A DNA stretch of 64,000 nucleotides, taken from the NCBI GenBank assembly GCA_018401435.1, contig JAGYJW010000012.1:62001-126000 (forward strand), given 5' to 3'. This document shows, piece after piece, positions 1 to 8,560 of this stretch (its first letter is position 1; each line of letters opens with the position of its first letter). This DNA comes from Deltaproteobacteria bacterium. Lineage in GTDB: Bacteria; Myxococcota_A; UBA796; UBA2385. Under the pieces are notes generated by a model that saw nothing but the letters and a program-made list of their open reading frames with translations, did no database searches and was not told the DNA's origin. The position numbers and the translations under genes were made by a program.

Positions 1-377
1 TGTCCCAAACCTGTCACATGGCAGGATCGGCAGCCGGGATCCGCGTCCCGGCTGGCGGTGACCAGGGTGAACAGGGCCTGGGCGTGGGCGCTGCCGGCCA
101 GACCTGGGCGGCGAGGGGGTGGCAGCCCGCGCAGCGCTCGCCCCCGACATAGCGGGCGCTGTCCCGGGAGACGCCGGTGAAGGGGGGGGGGGCTGGCCCC
201 GGGCGCAGCAGGGCAGGGCCACCGCGGGTCGGATCGGGCACCCGGGCGGCGGCCTCGGCCCGGGCGGCTGCGGGCCGCTGGGCGCGGGGGCGCCGGAGCC
301 GCCGCGGGACGGGCGCACCCAGGGGCGGCCATCGGGGCCGACAGCAGGGTGAAGAGGGCCAGGGTGCGCAGATTCAC
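1..377 (-). pseudogene. Multiheme cytochrome c family protein, 5' part only, frameshifted
   Basis: The gene runs off the left edge, so its C-terminus is not in the window. Its GTG start overlaps the stop of the upstream sulfatase (GTGA, 374-377), which suggests translational coupling. The N-terminus starts with a hydrophobic stretch ending in PGC, like a lipoprotein signal. Two c-type heme motifs are visible, CAGCH near 135 and CRSCH near 20. The first follows YVGGER, and the second is preceded by a segment with SAHAQALFTLV, as in periplasmic electron-transfer cytochromes of deltaproteobacteria. The two motifs lie in different frames, and the start codon shares its frame only with the second, so at least two frameshifts are present. 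An 11-base G run at 182-192 lies inside the gene and is an obvious place for an indel. Substrate or partner unknown. Confidence 0.6.
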
Positions 378-1640
378 GGCGAATCGTCCAGATAGCCCAG
401 CCCCTTCAAGGCAGCCTGCTCTTCGGGATCGAGGGCGGCCTGGGCCGAGAAGGGGCCGGCGGGGTGGGCGGCCTCCCAGGTGGCGCGGGTGGCAACCGGG
501 TCCCAATCGGCTGCGCCGCCGGGGAGGGCGGGCCTCGCCCGGATCCGCCAGCAGGTCGAAGATGTGGGGCTCCTCGCCCAGATCGGAGTCCCACAGCGCC
601 TTTCGGCGGCCATCGGGCGAGATGGCCACCCGCCCTTCTCGCTGCACCACCAGCGGCAGGGGATCGCGGATGCCGATCTCCCAGTCTGCGGGCACGGCCA
701 GGCTGCGGGTGATGAGATCTGCGATGGCGACGGCGCTCCCGGCGGGGGCCAGGGTCTCGCGGTCGCCGGGGATGCCCGGGTGGTCCACCACCAGCGGCAC
801 CGCCGCCAGCGCCTCCCAGACATGGTGGCCATGGCCCACCCGGTCGTGCTCCCCCAGCAGCTCACCATGGTCTGAAGTAAAGACCACCAGCGTGTCTTTG
901 CGGTGCGGTCCCAGGGCGGCCAGCACCTCGCCCACCCGGGCGTCGCTGTCTTCCAGCGCGGCGCGGTAGGCCTGCCCATAGGTCGCCCGAATGGGGCCCT
1001 CGCGGTCGCGCTTGGCCGCGCCGATCAGCAGGCCGTGGGGCCCCGCAAAGGTGGCCGGGTCCAGCCCGAAGCGGGCGAGGGCTGCGGCGCTGGGCCGCAA
1101 GGGCGAGTGGGGCCCCAGCAGGTGGACATAGGCAAAGTGCCGACCGCCATCGCCCCAGTGCCCGGCCACATGGGCGGCGAGCTGCCCGGGGATCTGGGCG
1201 TCTCCCGATCGGGTCCAGCCATCAAAGCCGCGGTCAAAGCCGAGCTTTTCCGATAGGTAGGGGTTGGCGTACCAGCCCTGGGTGGAGAAGCCCGCGTCGT
1301 GGAGCACCTCGGCCAGGGTGGGGAAGGCCGGCAGCGGCGGGTAGCGGCCCAGCAGCCCCGACGGCTGGTCCCAGCCGTGGCTGCGCACGGGCTTGCCCAT
1401 GAACAAGCTGATGACGCTGGGCACGGTCCAGCTGCCGCCGGGCCAGGCCTTGCCCGCGCGGGCCCCCGCCGCGGCCAGGGCGTCGATCGCCGGGGTCTGC
1501 ACCTCGCGCAGCAGGTCGTCTCGGGTGGTGTCCAGCACCAGCAGCAGGGCGTGGCGCGGGGGCTGCGGCGGAGTCGGCGGGGGGGCCGAGGGGGCACAGG
1601 CGCAGCCAGCGGCTGCGAGCATCGCGGGGAGAAGGCGCAC
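374..1640 (-). CDS. Sulfatase-fold hydrolase/transferase, putative lipoprotein, one frameshift
   Basis: Member of the alkaline phosphatase/sulfatase superfamily (PF00884 type), about 421 residues. The GTG at 1640 gives a short signal sequence ending LAAAGC; an ATG at 1622 is the alternative start. Metal-site motifs are LDTTRDD near residue 37 and TSDHGELLGEHDR followed by GHGHH in the C-terminal half. Where true sulfatases have the formylglycine Cys or Ser (CxPSR), this protein reads TVPSV, so a Thr would be the nucleophile, as in phosphotransferase members of the fold. The reading frame is open from the start to about position 525. A one-base shift in a C run is then needed to reach the sulfatase-like end (GLGYLDDSP, stop at 374). 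Its stop overlaps the start of the cytochrome gene. The substrate is not predictable. Confidence 0.7.
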
Positions 1641-1781
1641 GCCCACAGCGTAGCGCCCGGCTTGAAGCGGGCCCCGAAAAAAATGCGGTTCGCCTGTCAC
1701 AAGACCGGGGGGGCTCTGCGTTGGCACGGTGAAGGCCGCGCGGATGGACCGCGGCGGCTGGATGCTCCCCCGGAGGTCAGA

Positions 1782-4226
1782 ATGTCTGTCATGCGCGCCC
1801 ACCCTTCCCCCAGCACCCCGTCCTCCAACCCTGGCGGCCGCCTGGTCAGCGCCGATGGCCGCCTGCTTCCCTTCCGGGGCGGACGCCTGGCCGTGGACGC
1901 CATGGGCGGCCTCGCCCGGGTCACCCTGCGCCAGCGCTTCTTCAACCCCTACGCCGAGCCGCTCAAGGTGAGCTGGTCCGTGCCGCTGCCGGCCGACGCG
2001 GCCGTCTCCGGCTTCTGCTTCGAGCTGGAGGGCGCGCGCATCGTGGGGGTGGTGGAGGGGCGCCAGGCGGCCCGCGAGCGCTTTGAGGAGGCCCTGATCG
2101 AAGGCCGCACCGCCGCCCTGCTGGAGCAGGAGCGCTCCAGCCTCTTCACCCAGGAGGTGGGCAATATCCCGCCCGGCGCCGAGCTGGTCTGCGAGCTGAC
2201 CCTGGACCAGCTGCTGCTGTGGCAGGCCCCCCTGGCGGGCTGGGAGTGGCGCTTTCCCACGGTGGTCGCCCCGCGCTACCTTGGCGAAAATGGGCGTGTG
2301 GCCGATGCTTCCGCGGTGACCGTGCCGGTGGCGGACGGCGATCTGCCCGCGCGCATGGCCTTGCAGATCCAGGTGCGCGATCTGCGCAGCGGCCCCCTTG
2401 CCAGCCCCACCCACGCCTTGCACCTGCCGGTGGCCGAGGGGGGAGAGGCCGGCCTCGCGGAGGAAGGCGGCGCCGCCTTGGACCGCGACATCGTGGTGCG
2501 GTGGCCGGTGGGCGGCCCCCAGGCCGGGCTGTCCCTGGACCTCGCCCGGGCCAGCGCCGACAAGGGCATCAGCGCCCAGAGCTGCGGCCTGCTCAGCCTG
2601 GTGCCCCCCCGCGCGGTGCAGCACAGCGTCGCCCGAGACCTGGTGGTGCTGCTGGATACCAGCGGGTCCATGGGCGGCCGCCCCATCGCCCAGGCCAAGG
2701 CCGTGACCCGGGCCCTGGTGGAGAGCCTGTCCGATGGCGACCAGCTCCAGATCATCGAGTTTTCCACGCGCCCGCGCGCCTTCAAGGACCGGCCCCTGGC
2801 CGCCACCCCCGCCAACAAGGCGGCGGCCATCCGCTGGGTGGAGGGCCTGTCGGCTGGCGGGGGCACGGAGATGCGCAGCGGCATCCTGGCGGCCCTCAAG
2901 ACCCTGCGGGGGGAGGCCCAGCGCCAGGTCATCCTGGTGACCGACGGCCTGATCGGCTTCGAGCAGGAGATCATCGGCGCCATCGCCCTGGACCTGCCCC
3001 GGGGCTGCCGTGTGCACACCGTGGGCATCGGCAGCGGGGTCAACCGCAGCCTGCTCACCCCCGCGGCCCGCGCCGGCGGCGGCATCGAGGTCTTGATTGG
3101 CCTGGACGAAGGCCCCGAAGAGGCCGCCTTGGCCCTGGTGGCCGCCACCGCCGCCCCCCAGGTGGTGGATGTGCAGGTGGAAGGCAGCGCGCTGGCCATG
3201 GCCGAGGCCCCCCGCTGCCCGGACCTGATGGGCGGGCGCCCCGCGCGGGTGGCCCTGCGCCTGCGGCCGGAGGGCGGCGAGCTGATCGTGCGCGGGCAGG
3301 CGCCGGGGGGCGCCTGGTTGCAGCGCCTGACCGTTCCGGCTTGTGCGCCGGGGCAGGGGAGCCCCGCCGTGGTGGCCCTGGTGGGGCGCGAGATGGCCGA
3401 GGAGTTGGAGCTGAAGGCCGCCCAGGGTCAGTCGGTCGATGCCGAGCTGGAGGCCCTGGGCGTCGCCTGGCAGATCAGCACCCGCTGCACCTCCTGGGTG
3501 GCGGTGCACCCCCGCAAGACCGTGGACCCCAGCGCCCCCACCCGCAGCGAGCAGCTGCCCCAGTCCCTGCCCTATGGCATGAGCGCCGAGGGCCTGGGCT
3601 TGCGGGCGCCCGCCGCCATGATGCCGGCCCCGATAATGCCGGCCTCCTTGGCGATGCCGATGATGGAGCTGCAGGCCAGCCTGCCCCATGAGCGCGTCCG
3701 CAGGGCCCGCAGCGCCCCGGCGCCCCTGGGTGGGGCAGGGGGCATGGCGCCGACGCCTCCGGCGCCTCCGGCGGCGCCCGGCGCGAAGAAGCGCAGCAAG
3801 CCCCTGCTCTCGCGGGTGATGGACGCCTTCTGGCCCGGTGAGAAGGCCAGCATGGACGACGAGATCGCCGAGGCCCCCGCGATGGCCCGGGAGGAGGCCG
3901 CTGCCGGTCCGATCCACGAGATTGCGCTGGTCGCCCGCATCCTGCTTGCCAAGGACGACCGCGTCAGCCTGGAGGTGACCGTGGGCGCCGCCGGCCTGGC
4001 CTGGTCGCACCCCCAGGCCCCGATTCGGGTGCGGCTGGCCGATGGCACCGAGCTGGTCGTGGCCCTGGACGCCGGCCGCAGCACCCGGTCCGGCTGGCTG
4101 GCCGCGGGGGCGGTCCTGCGCATCACCCTGGTGGCCTCGGGTCTCGCGGCGCTGCAGCTCGAAGAGGTGCACCTGCCCCTCGGCCCGATGGGCGGCCCCC
4201 TGCTCCGCCTGCAGCTCAGCCGCTAA
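1782..4226 (+). CDS. VIT and von Willebrand factor A domain protein
   Basis: A protein of 814 residues. A vault inter-alpha-trypsin (VIT) domain occupies about residues 20-145. A vWA domain follows at about 285-460 with an intact metal-ion-dependent adhesion motif, DTSGSMG, starting at residue 292. Then comes an Ala/Pro/Met-rich linker and a C-terminal beta-rich segment. The open frame extends upstream, but the ATG at 1782 is preceded by GGAGG at 1772-1776 with good spacing, so I chose it. No clear signal peptide is seen, so its location is uncertain. The ECF sigma gene begins 20 bp downstream on the same strand, so the three genes from here to 5049 probably form an operon. VIT-vWA proteins usually mediate protein contacts; the ligand is unknown. 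Confidence 0.8.
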   Translation: MSVMRAHPSPSTPSSNPGGRLVSADGRLLPFRGGRLAVDAMGGLARVTLRQRFFNPYAEPLKVSWSVPLPADAAVSGFCFELEGARIVGVVEGRQAARERFEEALIEGRTAALLEQERSSLFTQEVGNIPPGAELVCELTLDQLLLWQAPLAGWEWRFPTVVAPRYLGENGRVADASAVTVPVADGDLPARMALQIQVRDLRSGPLASPTHALHLPVAEGGEAGLAEEGGAALDRDIVVRWPVGGPQAGLSLDLARASADKGISAQSCGLLSLVPPRAVQHSVARDLVVLLDTSGSMGGRPIAQAKAVTRALVESLSDGDQLQIIEFSTRPRAFKDRPLAATPANKAAAIRWVEGLSAGGGTEMRSGILAALKTLRGEAQRQVILVTDGLIGFEQEIIGAIALDLPRGCRVHTVGIGSGVNRSLLTPAARAGGGIEVLIGLDEGPEEAALALVAATAAPQVVDVQVEGSALAMAEAPRCPDLMGGRPARVALRLRPEGGELIVRGQAPGGAWLQRLTVPACAPGQGSPAVVALVGREMAEELELKAAQGQSVDAELEALGVAWQISTRCTSWVAVHPRKTVDPSAPTRSEQLPQSLPYGMSAEGLGLRAPAAMMPAPIMPASLAMPMMELQASLPHERVRRARSAPAPLGGAGGMAPTPPAPPAAPGAKKRSKPLLSRVMDAFWPGEKASMDDEIAEAPAMAREEAAAGPIHEIALVARILLAKDDRVSLEVTVGAAGLAWSHPQAPIRVRLADGTELVVALDAGRSTRSGWLAAGAVLRITLVASGLAALQLEEVHLPLGPMGGPLLRLQLSR

Positions 4227-4246
4227 GCTCGCCCCGGAGGTCCCAG

Positions 4247-4822
4247 GTGATGGCCGAGATCGACAGCCTGACCGCGGCCATCGCCGCCGGGGATCCAGCC
4301 GCCTTCGGGCGCTGGGTCTCCGGCGCCGAGCCACGTCTGCGGGCCAGCCTGGCCTGTTTTGCCCGCACGGTGGACACCGAGGCGGTGCTGCAGGAGACCC
4401 TGCTTCGGGTCTGGCAGGTGGCCCCCCGCTTCCAGGCCGATGGCCGTCCCGACGGGCTGCTGCGGCTGGCCCAACGCATCGGCCGCAACCTCGCCCTCAG
4501 CGAGCTGCGGCGTCGACGCGTCCTCCCAACTGAGATTGAAGCGCTGGAGCGCATCTCCGACGCGCAGGTGGAGCGGGTGGAGGCGCCGGACCCCCTGCTG
4601 AGACGGCTGATTCAACGGTGTCTGGAGGCCCTGCCTCCGAGCCCCCGGGCCGCCTTGTCCCAACGCATCGCGGCCCAGGGCGGGCAGCCCGACACCAGCC
4701 TCGCCGAAGCGGTGGGCATGACCCTCAACACCTTTCTGCAGAATATCCGGCGGGCGCGGCTGGGTCTGCAGCGTTGCTTGGAAGCGGGGGGCCACCGCGC
4801 CGGCCCCGCGGAGGCCCCATGA
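4247..4822 (+). CDS. ECF-type RNA polymerase sigma factor
   Basis: A 191-residue protein with the two-domain layout of extracytoplasmic-function sigma factors. A region-2-like segment (TEAVLQETLLRVWQ, residues about 44-57) is followed by RIGRNLALSELRRRR. A region-4 helix-turn-helix sits at about 125-180 (LEALPPSPRAAL, then SLAEAVGM and IRRARLGL). GTG at 4247 and ATG at 4250 are both usable, since GGAGG at 4236-4240 lies 6 or 9 bases upstream. The gene overlaps the next one by four bases (ATGA), a sign of translational coupling such as is common between ECF sigmas and their regulators. The promoters it controls cannot be read from this window. Confidence 0.8.
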   Translation: MMAEIDSLTAAIAAGDPAAFGRWVSGAEPRLRASLACFARTVDTEAVLQETLLRVWQVAPRFQADGRPDGLLRLAQRIGRNLALSELRRRRVLPTEIEALERISDAQVERVEAPDPLLRRLIQRCLEALPPSPRAALSQRIAAQGGQPDTSLAEAVGMTLNTFLQNIRRARLGLQRCLEAGGHRAGPAEAP

Positions 4823-5049
4823 ACCGCAGCACCCGCGATCTCATCGAAGCGGCCCTGGGTGCCTGGCGCCCCCGGGATCGCAGCGGCGCGGCCCAAGGGC
4901 ACCCTGCCTGGTTCGATCTGGAGCCGGCGGATCGCGAGCGGGTCTACGAGGAGACCGTCCGCCTGCGGGCCCTGGAGGCGGCCTTGGATCCCGAGGGGCT
5001 GTCCAGCACGGGCCACGCCGTGATGAACCGCATCCTTCGCCGGCTCTGA
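4819..5049 (+). CDS. Small soluble protein coupled to the ECF sigma factor
   Basis: A 76-residue, charged protein with no signal peptide and no membrane segment. Its ATG lies inside the last codons of the sigma gene (ATGA overlap at 4819-4822). The sequence looks helical, with DRERVYEETVRLRALEAAL in the middle and an Arg-rich C-terminus (NRILRRL). No known family is recognised. Position suggests a regulator of the sigma factor (anti-sigma or accessory), but there is no zinc-binding HxxxCxxC motif and no membrane anchor, so this is inference from position only. Confidence 0.6.
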   Translation: MNRSTRDLIEAALGAWRPRDRSGAAQGHPAWFDLEPADRERVYEETVRLRALEAALDPEGLSSTGHAVMNRILRRL

Positions 5050-5134
5050 GGCTTCACAAGCCGCGCACATCGCGGAAGGCGGCTGGAGGCACCTTGGGGG
5101 CACAACGGAGCGTCCCCTGTTCATCCCCCTTCCC

Positions 5135-6604
5135 ATGTCCCGAGCACTCGCCCTCTCCCTCGCGCTGACGCCGGCTCTGGCCTGCGCGCCCGACACGGGA
5201 GCGGTCCCCGGGGGCGACTCGGCGGTGACCGACAGCGGCGGCGGCAGCGCGGCCCCAGAAGGCTGCTCCGGCGCCGATCCCAGCATCTTCAACCTGCGGG
5301 TGGCCCCGACCGCCGTGGCCAGCGTGCTGTCGGTGCGCTTCGACAGCGAGGTGGCGGGTGCGGGGGCGGTGGACTTCCGCCTGCCGGACGGGAGCTGGGC
5401 CCAGACCGCGCGCGGTCCGGTCGGCCTCAGCCATGAGCGCCTGGTGGTGGGCCTCCCTTTCTCAACCGACACCGAGATCGTGGCCCGGCTGCAGGTGGCA
5501 GAGGAGGCCGAGCGCTGCAGCGCAGCCCTCGCCGCCAGCACGACCGGCCTGGGCGCCGAGGTGCCCGGCATCCACCGGGTCTGGACCGACGAGAGCGTGC
5601 TGGAGACGGGCTACCTGCTCGCGCCCCTCATTCAGCAGAGCGGCAGCCACCTGCTGGTCTTTGACCGCGATGGCGAGCTGGTCTGGGCCTGGCAGCCGAT
5701 GACCCCAGCGGGGGACCGCGCGGACCCCTCGCCGGTCTACCGGATGCGGCGCTCCCCCGACGGCGATGGCCTGCTCTACCTGCGGGCGGGCGACCTCAGC
5801 CACTTGCCGGGCCAGGTGGTGCACGTGTCCTGGGATGGGCAGCTGCGGTCGCGGGTGGAGATCCCGACCTCCCACACCGACTTTGTCTTGCTGCCCGGCG
5901 GTGGCATGGCGGTCTTGGGTTGGGAGGTGCGCAGCTTCGGTGAGCGCAGACTGCTGGGCGACACCATCATCGAGGTGGGGGTCGATGGCAGCCAGACCGT
6001 GGTCTGGCGCTCTTTCGACGATCTGCCGGTGGATCTGGGCCGCAGCTATCCCCAGGGATTCGTGCCCGATGACCCCACCATCGAAGACTGGTCCCACGTC
6101 AACGGCCTGTTCTATGACGCGGATCGCGGGGAATATGTCGTATCGGTGGCCCTGACCGAGTCCATCCTGGGAATCGATCGGGCCTCGGGCCAGCGGGTCT
6201 GGTCGGCGGACAAGGCATCCGACAGCCCCACCCATGCCGTCAGCGGCGCCCCCATCGCCATGCCCCACAGCTCCGAGCGGGTCGGCGACCGGCTGCTGGT
6301 CTTCAACCGGGGCAGCTTCACCGATCTCGGCCAGTGCTCCAGCGCCGTGGCCTATGAGCTGGACGAGGGCGGGACCGCCACCGAGAGCTGGTCCTTCACC
6401 TCCGAGGTCTGCCAGCGCGTGGCCTTCCTGGGCAACGCGACCACCCTCCCGGGCGGCGACACCCTGGCGTCCTGGTCCAGCGCCGGACGCATCGACGTGG
6501 TCAACCCCGAAGGCGACGGAGGCCTGACCTTGTCCCTGGGGGTGGGCGCGGCCTTTGGTTTCGTAGATTGGGCCCCGCGCCTGGCGGAGGGTGTCGCCCC
6601 CTGA
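5135..6604 (+). CDS. Arylsulfotransferase-like beta-propeller lipoprotein
   Basis: A 489-residue predicted lipoprotein. The signal peptide ends LACAPD, followed by a low-complexity Gly/Ser/Asp spacer. The remainder carries repeated beta-propeller strands such as GYLLAPL, HLLVFDRDGELVWAW and VVHVSWDGQL. The segment EDWSHVNGLFYD near residue 325 resembles the DWxHxN signature of the arylsulfotransferase (ASST) superfamily, where His residues are catalytic. Enzymes of that family move sulfate between phenols in the periplasm, but many relatives have no proven activity, so the function is tentative. It ends two bases before the convergent gene's stop, with no visible terminator between them. Confidence 0.6.
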   Translation: MSRALALSLALTPALACAPDTGAVPGGDSAVTDSGGGSAAPEGCSGADPSIFNLRVAPTAVASVLSVRFDSEVAGAGAVDFRLPDGSWAQTARGPVGLSHERLVVGLPFSTDTEIVARLQVAEEAERCSAALAASTTGLGAEVPGIHRVWTDESVLETGYLLAPLIQQSGSHLLVFDRDGELVWAWQPMTPAGDRADPSPVYRMRRSPDGDGLLYLRAGDLSHLPGQVVHVSWDGQLRSRVEIPTSHTDFVLLPGGGMAVLGWEVRSFGERRLLGDTIIEVGVDGSQTVVWRSFDDLPVDLGRSYPQGFVPDDPTIEDWSHVNGLFYDADRGEYVVSVALTESILGIDRASGQRVWSADKASDSPTHAVSGAPIAMPHSSERVGDRLLVFNRGSFTDLGQCSSAVAYELDEGGTATESWSFTSEVCQRVAFLGNATTLPGGDTLASWSSAGRIDVVNPEGDGGLTLSLGVGAAFGFVDWAPRLAEGVAP

Positions 6605-6605
6605 G

Positions 6606-7643
6606 TCAGCGCAGGGGCAGCAGCCGCGCCGGCTGGCCCGAGATGGCCACGGCGGGCCCGCTTCGGGTGCTCACCCGCACGGCGTTGGCCGTCTCCCCCA
6701 GGTCGGCCAGCTTGCGGCTCTGCCAGCCCAGGGCGTCGCGCGCCAGCAGCTGAAGGCTGTGGGTGCCCGTGACCAGCAGCGTGGCGCTGGGACCGCTGCC
6801 CACCACCTCGATGTCGGAGATGGCGTAGCTGCCGTCCAGAAATGCGATGGTGCGGCCATCCTCCCAGTCCGGCCCGGCAAAGAGCCGCAGGCGGGCGTCG
6901 CCGTGCGCGCCGTATTCCGCATGCCAGCCATCGCCGACAATGAGGTCCTGGTCCCCATCTCCATCGAGGTCAGCGACCGCGAGCGCGCGCACCCCCCGCA
7001 GGCTGGGCAGCGTGCGAAGGCCGGCGCTCGACAGGATGCGCAGATCGCCGTCGCTGCGCGGGACCTCGCCGTAGAGACGTCCGACGGCGACCGCGCCGGG
7101 GCCCAGGGGGCGCTGGCGCATGCCCATGTGCACCGGCGGCCCCGCGGCCCAGCGCCCGGCATCCAGAAAGCCTGCTGCAACCCCACGTTCATCGGTGAAC
7201 GCAACCAGGAAGACCCGGCCGTCCACCACGGTCAGGTCCGAGACCTGGTTGCGGGGGCCGCGCTGCTCCCACAGCAGGGTCGCTCCGCCTGCGGCGATGG
7301 CCCACAGCCGCGCGGGGGAGTCCTTGTCGCCCCGGCCCATGCCCGTCGCGACCAGGGCCTCCTCTTTGCCGTCACCGTCGATATCCCCCCGGGCGCCGCG
7401 CTGGAAGCGCCCGCCCAGGTCGGCGCGCTGGTCCAGCCAGAGCGCCTCGCTGCCCAGGATGCGAATGACCTCGTCCTGCCCGTCCCCATCGAGATCGGCC
7501 GCGACGACGCCATCGGCCTCGCCCAGATCGATGGGTGCCGGGGGTACGCTGCCTTCGGTTGGGGGCGACGGCGCCAGGGCCGGGCGAGGGGTGGGCGGAG
7601 CATCGGCCGCACAAGCCGTCAAGCACAGCAGGAGGAGGCGCAT
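6606..7643 (-). CDS. FG-GAP/VCBS repeat lipoprotein
   Basis: A 345-residue protein with a short lipoprotein signal (MRLLLLCLTACAAD). Three Asp-rich loops typical of FG-GAP/VCBS propellers are visible: DLDGDGQDE near residue 50, DIDGDGKEE near 88 and DLDGDGDQD near 225. These loops usually bind calcium in integrin-like propellers. It is the last gene of the minus-strand run that begins with the FHA gene at 13521, lying 32 bp after the barrel protein gene. It probably sits on the outer membrane or cell surface; the ligand is unknown. Confidence 0.7.
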   Translation of the reverse strand: MRLLLLCLTACAADAPPTPRPALAPSPPTEGSVPPAPIDLGEADGVVAADLDGDGQDEVIRILGSEALWLDQRADLGGRFQRGARGDIDGDGKEEALVATGMGRGDKDSPARLWAIAAGGATLLWEQRGPRNQVSDLTVVDGRVFLVAFTDERGVAAGFLDAGRWAAGPPVHMGMRQRPLGPGAVAVGRLYGEVPRSDGDLRILSSAGLRTLPSLRGVRALAVADLDGDGDQDLIVGDGWHAEYGAHGDARLRLFAGPDWEDGRTIAFLDGSYAISDIEVVGSGPSATLLVTGTHSLQLLARDALGWQSRKLADLGETANAVRVSTRSGPAVAISGQPARLLPLR

Positions 7644-7675
7644 GGGGGCTCCGGTTCAAGGCGAGCCCGCTGCCC

Positions 7676-8560
7676 CTATCGCGGCGCCGGCGGGGAGAGC
7701 TGCACCCCCACGAGCGCCCGCAGATCCGGGCTGCCCGGCCCGGCCATCATGCCGCGGCCCAATCCGGCGCGCAGCCCCAGGCCCGAGGCCAGGGTCCAGG
7801 TCCCCGAAGCCAGCAGCTCTGCAGAGGCGGGGCGATCAAAGCGCAGCAAGGCGCTCCAGGCCTGCTGGCCGAAGGCCTCCAGCCCCAGGTCCAGCTGCGG
7901 CTTGGGCGCCCAGCGCAGCCCCAGTCGGTAGATCCCGCCATTGCCGAAGTCGGCCTCCCCCAGGCGCGCTGCTTCGCCCAGGCGGGCGAGCAGGTTGAGG
8001 GCCAGCCCCCAGTTCCCCAGGCGGAGATCGCCCGCCAGTCCGGCTTCGGCGGTCCAACCCGGCTGGCCCACCTGGGCCGCCTCGTCGCCCAAGGGGGCCA
8101 CCACCCGGCCCAGCAGGCCCAGGCCGACCGGGGCCGGGGATGCTTCGGGCAGCAGCGCCAGCTTGAGGTCCAGGGAGGGGTCGCCCAAGGCGGTGCTCTG
8201 GGCGGGCGCAAGCTCCGAGCTGACCCGCAGATAGGCCGGGGCCGTCAGCCCCAGGCGCAGGGGGCCCCGGCTGGCGGCGGCCGTCATCCACAGGGCCGTG
8301 GTGCCCGATACCACCGCCACCCGCTCTTGGCCCGGCACCGAATAGACCAGGGGGGAGGCGCCATAGGACAGCAGCAGCGCGCCCCGGGGGACCGAGTCCC
8401 GACCCGCGCTGTCCACCGTGATCCCGGCCGTGCCATCGGTGCTGGGGCGCAGCAGATCCACCGAAAGATCGGGCGCGACATAGCCCGGCTGCCCCGGGGC
8501 CGGGGCCGCCTGCGCCGTGGTGGCCACGATCGCGAAAATGAGCACGACGAGCGTATTCAT
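7676..8560 (-). CDS. Outer-membrane beta-barrel protein, paralogue of the OmpA-family barrel at 13608-15416
   Basis: A 294-residue protein starting at the ATG at 8560, which gives a good signal peptide ending TAQAAPAPG; a longer in-frame extension to 8650 runs into the upstream gene and is unlikely. The body alternates hydrophobic and polar residues and is rich in Gly and Leu, as in outer-membrane barrels. Segments such as IYRLGLRWAP and GSPDLRALVGVQLSP align with FYRLGAGLSLA and GSPDFRGVLTLGYEP of the OmpA-family protein at 13608-15416. The two therefore share one barrel module, but this protein lacks the calcium-binding repeats and the OmpA domain. The start overlaps the upstream stop by four bases (ATGA, 8557-8560). 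Confidence 0.65.
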   Translation of the reverse strand: MNTLVVLIFAIVATTAQAAPAPGQPGYVAPDLSVDLLRPSTDGTAGITVDSAGRDSVPRGALLLSYGASPLVYSVPGQERVAVVSGTTALWMTAAASRGPLRLGLTAPAYLRVSSELAPAQSTALGDPSLDLKLALLPEASPAPVGLGLLGRVVAPLGDEAAQVGQPGWTAEAGLAGDLRLGNWGLALNLLARLGEAARLGEADFGNGGIYRLGLRWAPKPQLDLGLEAFGQQAWSALLRFDRPASAELLASGTWTLASGLGLRAGLGRGMMAGPGSPDLRALVGVQLSPPAPR

